A DNA stretch of 64,000 nt from Strongylocentrotus purpuratus (taxonomy: Eukaryota; Echinodermata; Echinoidea; Camarodonta; Strongylocentrotidae), in assembly GCF_000002235.5 (NCBI RefSeq), contig NW_022145597.1:24072923-24136922 (forward strand), written 5' to 3'. The position numbers were made by a program, and so were the translations under genes. The stretch's first letter is position 1; each line of letters begins with the position of its first letter. The notes beneath the pieces are model-generated. The model did not search any database. It saw only the letters and a list, made by a program, of their open reading frames with translations, and was not told where the DNA came from. This document shows, piece after piece, positions 56,026-64,000 of the stretch.

Positions 56026-59000
56026 GGGAGGGGTGGGGGTGTCCAGAGGACCAGACGCTTAAAGGGAAATTATCAGACGTGATTATCAGAGGTGAAAATG
56101 GGGCACTTATTCTTACATATAAAAAAGAGGCACTCATCAGGGATGAAAAAAGGCACTTAGACTAGATCTAGATCTAGTCTATTATGTTATGAGAATGGGA
56201 AATAGGCATTTTGTTGATGGAAAAGGGGCACACATCAGATTTTGATAGGGGCATTTATAAGAGGTGTAAAGGGGCATTTATGAAAGGGGGATAAGTCCCT
56301 TATTAGAAAGGAATAGAAGCATGTATCATTGTTAAAAGGGAAATTATCAGAGGTGAAAAGGGGCACTTATTGCACCTGGAAAGGGACACTGACCAGATAT
56401 GAAAAGGGGACTTATTAGAATGAAAAAGGGGCACTTATATTCAAGGAAAATGTGAATTTGTTGAAGAAAAGGGGCACCGATCAGATTTTAACTGGGGCAT
56501 TTTTCGGAGGTGAAAGGGAGTTTTTTTACGAAAAGGGTGAAGTGGTTCTGACAAAAAAGAAAAAGAGGCACATGTTAAAATAAATGGGGCACTTATCAGA
56601 GATGAAAAGGGGTAAGTATGAGAAGGGGAAGGACTGGGCACTTATATAAGAAGGAAAAAGAGCATGTATTAGAAAGGAGTACAAGGGGCATGTGTCAAAA
56701 TAAAAAGGGGCAGTTATCAGAGGTGAAAAGAGACATTCATCAGAGATGAAAAAGGCACTTATCAGGGGAGGAAGGTGCACTTGTCAAAGTAAAACATGTA
56801 TTTCTCAGATTTGAATAGGGGCAATTGTCGGAGGTGAAGATCGAGGGTACTTATCTAAAGTGAAAAGGAGCAACTTCTCGTACCTGAAAATGGTCATTTA
56901 CCAGACATGAAAAGGGACACTCTTCATAGGTCAAAAGGGGCATTTATGAGAAGGGGAAGGAGCTCTTTCTTTTTAAATGGGGGCACATCATAAATAAAAG
57001 GGGCACTTATAAAGGAAAAGGGGCACATGTGAAAATATAAGGTGCGCTTTTCCGATTTGAATAGGGCAATTATCAAAGGTGAAGGGGGCACTTATCAAAA
57101 GTGTAAAGGCTTAAGGGGTACTTCTCGTACCTGCAAAGGGGCACTTACTAGAAATAAAAAATGAGAATGGAAAATGGACAGTTATTGCAAAGGAAAATGG
57201 GAACTTGTCCAAGGTTAAGGGGTACGTGTCAAAATAAAAGGGGCACTTATTAGAGGTGAAAAGGGGAAGGGGCACTATTACAAATTAATAGGGGCACTTG
57301 TCAAAGTGAAGGGGGCACTTTCGAGGTACTTGAAAAAGTAGGCGCCCCTGTCCCCTTTCGTTCGTTTGTTCGTTCGTTCGTTCGCCTTTGGGTAGGGTCG
57401 GCTCGTTTCTATTTTTGAGACAGAAGCTAGCCATAGGGTCTCCTACGATCATGCCAGTAAAGAATACGCTAAAATTTCATGTTGGCGGATTCAATTCCGA
57501 TGCATTTATACTCCAAAATTAGGCCTAGGCTAATATACATCGGTTCCACTTACCAGCTTGACTGTATGATGCGTTCAAGGGTCATTTTCAGCATTTTCTT
57601 CGTCAAAATTCAACTCCATGTTGAAATTTTTGCAGCCATATTTTAAACTGTTATTGTCAATGCATAAAGTCTTTTGGCGACTCTGTTTGTTGCTACGGCA
57701 GGCAGCCAGTGAAAACAAATTCATTTAATGTAATTATGGAAATACAAGTATTACTTTACTTTTTCTTGATAGAGGTGTCATATGAAAGGGCAGAAAATAA
57801 ACATTCTAGAAATGTGATTTTCATTTTGAAATTAGATACCGTTCAATCAATAATCAATAATTTCATTCAAAATAACTGTTTGCTTACAGAATATATAGCT
57901 AGATTCTCTCTCTCTTTTTCTCTCTCTGGTACCATTGTAGTTGGCTGTTGCCATTCTTCAAGTATGGCTACAGGAACACTTTAGAGCAGCCTGATCTCTA
58001 TCGGATATGCAACGAAGATGATTCCAATTTCCTCGCTGACAGACTTGAAAGGTAAGAGTTTGTATTGTATTGTATTGTATTTATTTTCCGTCATTTAAAA
58101 AATACATCAACATATATATATATATATATATTTACAATCATAAAAAACACAGTTATAAAAAAGAAAGACGGAGGGATGGCCCTACTCAGCGTTGTTAGCA
58201 TAACAATGCTGGTTTACAGAGGGGTCCCTATAGACATAGAAAATATGAAAATAGATATTACAAAAGTAAGGAAAACCATTATAGCAAAATAAGAACTTCA
58301 ATAATGATAGGAGCAAATTCGAGTAAAACAAGAAACAGGAGAGATTTGTTGTATTAAAAAAAAAAAAATTAAACTAAATTCATATTTGACGATGTCCACT
58401 GAAAAGAATTGCTCTTCAAATTTGAAATTAAAAGTACTTTAAAATGAGAGCATTTGAAGAGTACCAGTAGTTGTTTTCAGGGGACATTGCATCATAATAC
58501 CTTCTTCCTAACTGACATACATGTATAAATAATGAGAAAGCTCACAAATTAATTATTCTTCATCTTGACCAGAACTCGACCTTCTCTTTAAAGTTGTAAT
58601 CCCTTGGTTTTCCTGAAAGGAAGCGAACAGGCTTATGAAGGTAAAGTTTTATGGTGCTCATGTTTTGGTACTTTTTCTGAAATTATCTGGCTGATGTCAA
58701 TCTACATGTAGATTTCCCCTTTAAATTCTACAAATAATTACACCTACACAATATATGTATTCTCTAGAATGACATTTTGATTATAAATTACCGGTATGTC
58801 AACTTAAAGAATACTGCTTCATAATTGTTAACCAAGCTTTACATGCATATATCTAGTGATTCCTGTTGGTTTTTTCTTCTTTCTTTCTCTTTCTTTTTTC
58901 TTTCTGTTTTCCTTTATATTTCTTTTCTTCTTTCTTTCCTTCATTCATTCTTTATTCATTCTTTCTATCTTTCAATCTTTTGTTAATTTCATTCATTCGT

Positions 59001-62000
59001 TTGTTCTTTCTTTCATAAAAAAAAAATGTCTTTCTTGTTTCCTGTTTAGAAACTGGAACAAGGAACTCAGGGCACATGAGAATCATGAAAAGAAACCCAG
59101 CCTCCTCCGAGCTTTAATCAAAACCTTCATACGCCCAGCAGCCTGTTCGGGGGTCATAGTTTTCTTTGAGGTGAGTTGGCTGAAAACAAAACAATAATCT
59201 TTTTTTGATTTGTGCATAACACATAATGATATAACGTCCCGATGCGCTTCCACAAAGCTTTGGAAATTATTACCCTAGCTTTAGCTCTGGCAGCTGCTTT
59301 CAGCGCACAGTGCAATTCAAGGAATAATCCTACCAGATATCCATTTACCTCACCTGGGTTGAGCATGGCAAATGTAGATTAACGTCTTGCCCAAGGACGT
59401 TAGTGTTATGGCAGGGATTCGAACCCTGTACGTTGTGGTTCACAGTCCGGAGACTTGTCCACTGGACCACAACACCTCTACAAATGCAGAATAACCCAAA
59501 CACACAGGTTAAGTAGCCTGCGTCTATGAAATGGCAGGGACAAGTTCACATACAAGACTTCAGTCATCCATCTGGGTTGGATTCGAACCGCGACCTTTGG
59601 TTCGACAGGCAGATGTTGTTTCAACTGAGCCAACACAGCTCATTCAATCTTCTAAAACTGACTTGAATCTTTTTCTGTTGCTCCCTAGGAATTCTTCTTC
59701 CAGATGTCCTAAAAGGAGAAAGAAAAAGACTTTCATCCTTCTCTGTCACTCCTTGGGAATCCTTACTTCTTCCCGATGTCCAAAAATGAGAAAGAAATTG
59801 ACTTGAATCCTTTTCTGTCACTCCCTGGGAATCCTTGCATTATTCCAGATGTCCAAGAAAGAGAAAGAAAATGACTTGAATTCTTTTCTGTCGTTCCCAG
59901 GGAATCCTTACTTCTTCCAGATGTCCAAGAAAGAGAGAGAGAAAATGACTTGAATCCTTTTCTGTCACTCCCTGGGAAACCTTGTATTCTTCCAGATGTC
60001 CAAGAAGGAGAAAGAAAATAACGCAAATCCTTGTTTTTTCTCTCCCCAGGAATGTGTCTTCAAACTCCTTCAACCCATCATTCTCAGCTTCCTCATCACC
60101 TACTTTTCTCCAGAGCCAAAAATCACAACCACTCAGGCTTACCTCTGTGCCGTGGGGATAGTCCTATGCGGAGCCTGTGCTACAATAATGCACCATCCCT
60201 ACTTATTTCGGATGGCCAGGATTGGCATGCAGGTCCGCATCGCAACCAGTGCTCTGGTCTTCAGAAAGGTATTAGCTAGCTTTCAAGGGTATTTCCAAAC
60301 TTTTCTTATCTCAAACTATTTTGTAGTGTGGGTCTCCATGCTAATTTGTAGGGAGTGGTGCCTGGATGGAATTGAATAAGGGTCTGCAGGTCTGAGCTTT
60401 TAATGTACGTGAACCCATTGCTTACTTAAACCGACTGGCCCTCTTATGCAGCCTAAGGCACTGATAGTCAGTATGGGGGTACGTAATTAGATTTTGCATA
60501 TCCTGGGGGTGTTTCACAAAGATCCTAAGTTGAACTTATCTCTAAGTTGGACTTAACAACTATGGAAAGTCGTTAGCAGCTATGGAAATATTTTGTAAAA
60601 GTTTTTAAAAGGCATGAAATGTTGATACAAATCATTCACATTTTCTATTATCAAGGAGATTTCATGTTCTTGATGTGGAATTTATAAAAAGTCTAAAATA
60701 TTTGAATTTTCGTTTTTTTGAATATATTTTATTTTAAGGCTACAAATAGCTCTCCATAATGTTTAAGTCACACTTAGAGTTAAGTTTGATTTAGGATCTT
60801 TGTGAAACCTCCTCTATGTGGCTTGGGTGCCTGCTAGTGTTGAGCCTTGTGAAATGTATTTTACTCTTGTACAGTGAAACCTGTTCATGAACACCATGCA
60901 AGGGAAACGTCTTTATATACAGGTTTCTATGAGAAACCCTATTTTAAGGGAAACAGAAAATTTATGGTCTTTATAGCCAGGTGGTCTTTCTGCACAGGTG
61001 GTCCCTAAAGCAGGTTTGACTGTATAAAACATTCAGTGGAAATAATGTCATTATGTAATGACATTATGTAATGGCGTCAATGTCCTTTGCCAAGACATTT
61101 ATCAACATGACACTCTCCAACCAGTTGTTAAAAGTATAGACCAGTTCTGGTCATGCGATTGCATTGTGAAAGAAACCCTGTGGAATCAATCAGAAAAGGT
61201 TGATCATCTAGCATATAAGGATTGGTGTGTACTGCAAGGTTCTGGAATCATCAAAATGATAAGAAATTAGGCCCATTCTAATAATAATTTACCAAATATA
61301 TCAATTAATAGGCGGTTTCCCGGCAAAATTTGTATCATCATGTATTAGTCAAAACAATATTCTTTCAGATGATTGGAAATAAGAGCTTCCGTTTCAATTT
61401 TTGAGAGGGGGGCGTTTCCAAAACCTTTAATGTGTACCTGGTAGGAACTTGTTCCTTGAATGCTTTGAGTGCCTTAGGGCAGCTGGGCAAAAGCCAGGGT
61501 AATGATGGTACTTTGTAGACACCTTGAGCATACCCTGGGATGGATATGTGCACAGTGTACATGTAAACCCCTCATGGGAAATTGGCTTTCGGATTAATTA
61601 GTGATAGATACAGCATTCATGGCTTTCATTTTGCCAAAAATTGAGAATCTAATTTAATATTCAGAACAATTGAAAAGACTATTGGAAGAAATATCAAAGA
61701 ACTTACTTCAAATGAAATTGCAAATCTGAGTCTGATACAAGTCATAAAGTTATTAAGAAAAACCAAATTTCAAGTGGTTCTTTTGCCCCCTAGTATTATT
61801 TATTTGTTTGTTTGATTTTATTTTTGTACAGTCTTTACGTCTGAGTCATTCAGCTCTTGGGCAAACAACAGTCGGGAAGTTGGTCAATATTCTATCCAGT
61901 GATGTGAATAGATTTGATACGGTGAGTTAACCCTTTAGGTCAGGATTTTTATTTTGGGAGCTAAATTGATCACATTTTGTTCTTCAAATTGGTAACAATA

Positions 62001-63638
62001 ATAAATTTCTTTTATTGCTATATTAGTTAGTAAAATGTAATGTCTCTGAAAACAGAATACATGTAAGTGGGGGAGAATGTTGATAGAATGCACAATTGAT
62101 AGAATGCACAATTTTGTTTCACAAAGATCCTAAGTAGAACTGAACTCTAAGTGGGATTAAAAAATTATGGAGAGCGATTATAGCCTTAAAATAGAATATA
62201 TTCAAAAGCAATAAATCAAGTATTTTAGACTTTTTATAAATTCTACATCAAGAACATAAAATCTCCTTGATAATAGAAAATATGAATGATTTGAATCAAC
62301 ATTTTATGCCTTTTAAAATTACTTTTGCAAAATATTTTCATAGATGCTAACGGCTTTCCATAATTGTTAAGTCCAACTTAGAGATAAGTTCAACTTAAGA
62401 TCTTTGTCCCCCAGGTATATGAAAATCATCTGTGTAGTCTGTAACGTGTGGAAAAAATACCATGGAGTATCAGAAAGATTTAGTAGTACTAGGGTCAGGG
62501 TTAGGGTTTAAAAAGGTCATTCCTGCTCTTAGTCCTTTTGGAATTCTGTATCCTTCTAAAGGGAAATCCAGCCTTGATAGCAAACTTCTCTAGAAGAAAG
62601 TAGAAAAATCAGAGAAGCCTACTAGTGAAAGTTAAAATAAAATTGGACACATTCTTGAAAGTTAATTGCAGTCACTATAGGTATTGGCTCTTCAAATTGG
62701 CTGAATCATTAATGTTCCAACACACAACATTTTGGAGGCTGGTCCGACTTGTAATAATATACTCTCCATGATATATAGTGCCTCAATGGTGAAGGCGCTT
62801 GGGAGAAACAAAACAGAAATTATCGACAATAATATCGCTAGTGACATTCCTTTCTCTCGCAATGTATGGTCAACAAGGGATCTAAAAGATCACAAATTTT
62901 CGTGCGCCGCTGCAACACTTCGTCAGGTGATAAAATATATTGTAAGCAAGCGTGTTTCATACTCTACGGGTGGACCGGCGGTCAAATAATTCGATCAATA
63001 ATTAGAACAATAACGGATAAGGACTATTGATCGAATCCCACGGGGGCTCAACCAATCAACTGGCTGCTGGCTCGGTGCGGGCCGGCTGGATGGGGAGTGT
63101 CATGGCGGCTTGTCGTACGCATCCAAAATTCTGGGATATCGATCCAGTTGTCTCTGTTGAAATTATCAGGATTGAGACGGCTATTGATTAGTGATATATC
63201 TGTACATGACAAACAGGAGAGTAATCCGTAACTACGTCACAATCCACTGACAAAATTGCCAATTTCAGATTCATATAGCTGTAGTGATCTCATATTTTAA
63301 ACATTCATAACTTTCTTAACATTGGTCCGATTTATTTCAAACTTTCATCATTCTGTTTCTCTGACTTGTCTGCTTTCATTATCTGGCTTGTCAGTATCAA
63401 GTCTTGCCTTCTAGATGGTTGTAGACATAGCTACATTTCCATCCATCCAGTTAATATAACAATTTTTCTTTCAGTTGTTGCTTTACCTGCACGACATCTG
63501 GATTGGTCTTCTGCAGCTAATAGTCATTTTCATCATACTCTTTAACAACATGGGGCCATCCTGTCTGATAGGATTCGTCATCCTTCTCTGTCTAGCTCCT
63601 CTCCAAGGATGGATGGGAAAACTTTTCTCCAAATTCAG
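55686..63638 (+). CDS. ABCC4-like: ABCC4/MRP4-like ABC transporter, first six coding exons (partial)
   Basis: Exons join(55686-55747, 57941-58051, 59050-59170, 60050-60268, 61832-61921, 63475-63638), 255 codons, continuing right of the window. All junctions are GT-AG with compatible phases. The protein runs [20 protein letters not shown], then [88 protein letters not shown], and [10 protein letters not shown]...[14 protein letters not shown]. This corresponds to the N-terminal L0-like region and helices of the first ABCC transmembrane domain, as in human ABCC4 (FFWWLNPLFKIGHKRRL, RKALRLS, GQIVNLLSNDVNKFD). The nucleotide-binding domains are not in the window. The family exports organic anions and cyclic nucleotides. 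ATG 55686 has A at -3; an alternative in-frame ATG is at 55677. Confidence 0.88.
55990..56024. repeat. 35 bp G-tract in intron 1
   Basis: Uninterrupted run of 35 G. Capable of quadruplex formation on the coding strand; length may also be unreliable in the assembly. Confidence 0.8.
56058..57345 (+). repeat. GGGGCACTTATCAGAGGTG-type array, locus 3
   Basis: About 1.3 kb of degenerate units of roughly 20-35 bp built on GGGGCACTTATCAGA, GGTGAAAAG and GTGTCAAAATAAAA. It fills much of ABCC4-like intron 1 and is purine-rich on the transcript strand. No protein coding. Confidence 0.8.
57941..58051 (+). CDS. ABCC4-like exon 2
   Basis: [20 protein letters not shown]...FLADRLE, acceptor CCATTGTAG, donor GTAAGA. 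Confidence 0.85.
58056..58235 (-). mobile_element. LINE 3' end in intron 2
   Basis: On the minus strand, GGACCCCTCTGTAAACCAGC...GGCCATCCCTCCG and GACGGAAAATAAA then (TACAA)n match the 3' UTR pattern of the LINE at 36640-39271. An internal (TA)n lies at about 58113-58130. Confidence 0.5.
58870..59020. repeat. TTTC/TTCATTC microsatellite in intron 2
   Basis: Imperfect pyrimidine-rich repeats ending in an A-tract just before exon 3. Confidence 0.7.
59050..59170 (+). CDS. ABCC4-like exon 3
   Basis: [20 protein letters not shown]...VIVFFE, acceptor TGTTTAG, donor GTGAGT. Confidence 0.85.
59215..59482 (-). mobile_element. tRNA-derived SINE in intron 3
   Basis: Minus-strand head has box A-like TGGTCCAGTGGAC and box B GGGTTCGAATCCC, followed by CGTCCTTGGGCAAGACG and a body sharing ATCTACATTTGCCA with the SINE in gene 5. 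Boundaries approximate. Confidence 0.65.
59483..59650 (-). mobile_element. Second tRNA-like SINE head in intron 3
   Basis: Minus strand: TGTTGGCTCAGTTGA (box A-like) and CGCGGTTCGAATCCA (box B-like) about 45 bp apart. Adjacent to the previous SINE. Confidence 0.5.
59660..60049 (+). repeat. 73 bp tandem array ending at the exon 4 acceptor
   Basis: GAAT.CTT...TTCCAGATGTCC recurs with starts near 59690, 59757, 59829, 59902 and 59977 (spacing 67-75 bp), each preceded by TTTTCTGT.. CTCCC. The next step of the same period is the real acceptor TCTCCCCAG and GAATGTGTC of exon 4. Confidence 0.8.
60050..60268 (+). CDS. ABCC4-like exon 4
   Basis: [19 protein letters not shown] through [12 protein letters not shown], 73 codons. 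Acceptor TCTCCCCAG abuts a 73 bp tandem array; donor GTATTA is non-consensus at +5. Confidence 0.85.
60505..60814 (+). mobile_element. MITE in intron 4, forward copy
   Basis: Inverted termini of about 50 bp containing TTTCACAAAGATCCTAA. The interior (TTCTATTATCAAGGAGATTT) matches 62118-62413 in reverse. No target duplication recognised. Confidence 0.7.
60870..61024. mobile_element. Mariner-type MITE in intron 4
   Basis: TACAGTGAAACCTG at one end and CAGGTTTGACTGTA at the other give about 14 bp inverted termini with TA at both edges, as in Tc1/mariner-like elements. 155 bp, non-coding. Confidence 0.6.
61832..61921 (+). CDS. ABCC4-like exon 5
   Basis: [20 protein letters not shown]...VNRFDT, 30 codons, acceptor TTTTGTACAG, donor GTGAGT. 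Inverted copies of one MITE lie in the introns on either side. Confidence 0.85.
62118..62413 (-). mobile_element. MITE in intron 5, reverse copy
   Basis: Reverse-oriented copy of 60505-60814, with the same GTTTCACAAAGATCCTAAGT terminus. Confidence 0.7.
63475..63638 (+). CDS. ABCC4-like exon 6
   Basis: [20 protein letters not shown]...GKLFSKF plus two bases, acceptor TTTCTTTCAG, donor GTAATA. Confidence 0.85.
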
Positions 63639-63642
63639 GTAA

Positions 63643-63790
63643 TACAGTCTAACCTGTTAAAACTCCCATCTGTCTGTAACGACCACCTGTCCATAACGAC
63701 CACTTAAATCCCCAGTGACATTTCATCTAATTAAGAACCTGTTCACAACGACCACCTGTCTAATGCGACCAGTGGCCATTCATTTCGCTT
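63643..63790. mobile_element. Partial mariner-type repeat after exon 6
   Basis: TACAGTCTAACCTG resembles the terminus of the element at 60870, followed by repeated AACGACCACCTGTC words. No matching right end was found in the window. It begins only about 5 bp after the donor site. Confidence 0.4.
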
Positions 63791-64000
63791 CCACTGGTCA
63801 CCGAAAATGCCCACATTATGACCGCCAGGGCTAGCCGTATGGCTAACAACAGCAGCCGTGTAGCGACCAGCCACATAGCAGCGTTTGAGTAATTTCGCTC
63901 ACACAGTCAGGTGAACGTCGGCACAGCAGCTAACTATAAATGTAGATCTTACTATTCAATCCTAAGCCTTTATTAAAACTTCGATCAGAACAATTAATTA

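Noticed and set aside
59215-59650. tRNA genes
   Set aside because: Box A and box B motifs are present, but the sequences continue into SINE bodies and no complete cloverleaf with acceptor stem was evident.
62732-62989. 85-codon frame in intron 5 of the transporter as an extra exon
   Set aside because: It does not match the family between exon 5 and exon 6, which join in phase without it.
1-64000. Retroviral or other LTR-type or capsid-bearing elements
   Set aside because: No long terminal repeats, gag/protease/integrase or envelope-like frames were recognised. The reverse transcriptase remnants present are of LINE type.

Overview
The window is eukaryotic, low-GC genomic DNA dominated by non-coding sequence. 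It carries LINE remnants, tRNA-headed SINEs, many small inverted-repeat elements, and long CT, GA, TA and G/C tracts. Repeat content, intron sizes, and an ABCC4-like gene beside an expanding family of immunoglobulin-like membrane proteins suggest an invertebrate deuterostome, plausibly a sea urchin or other echinoderm. The species cannot be fixed from the sequence alone.

Layout. (1) 1-20.7 kb: three paralogous genes on the plus strand (coding 764-1699, 8164-9093, 15222-16193) for about 310-325 aa type I membrane proteins. Each has a signal peptide, a ten-cysteine Ig-like ectodomain, a Ser/Thr stalk, one membrane helix and a short tyrosine-containing tail. They sit in tandem units of about 7 kb. 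The second gene is a hybrid, with the 5' part of gene 3 and the 3' part of gene 1. (2) 20.7-41.3 kb: a transposon-rich interval. It holds an orphan promoter and first exon of the same family with no coding exon (24.25-25.33 kb), an RTE-type LINE (27.9-30.3 kb), a CR1/L2-type LINE (36.6-39.3 kb), minisatellites and MITE-like elements. (3) 41.3-49.8 kb: two more family members (42835-43800 and 48657-49631). (4) 49.8-55.6 kb: LINE debris, inverted-repeat elements and GA-rich DNA. (5) 55.6-64 kb: the first six coding exons of an ABCC4/MRP4-like transporter, continuing past the right edge.

Each family gene has the same architecture: a promoter, usually with a TATA box, a short non-coding first exon ending at a GTATGT donor, an intron of about 0.8-1 kb, then one exon carrying a long leader, the whole coding region and the 3' UTR. 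The block gene 3 + spacer + orphan promoter is paralogous to gene 4 + spacer + gene 5, so the orphan is what remains of a sixth gene. Two of the five tails (genes 3 and 5) match the ITIM consensus S/I/V/L-x-Y-x-x-V/I/L. The others keep Tyr and Val but lack the -2 residue. The best candidate for an undescribed system is therefore a rapidly duplicating and recombining cluster of Ig-like receptors with variable signalling tails. That function is inferred; the sequence shows only the architecture and the duplication history.
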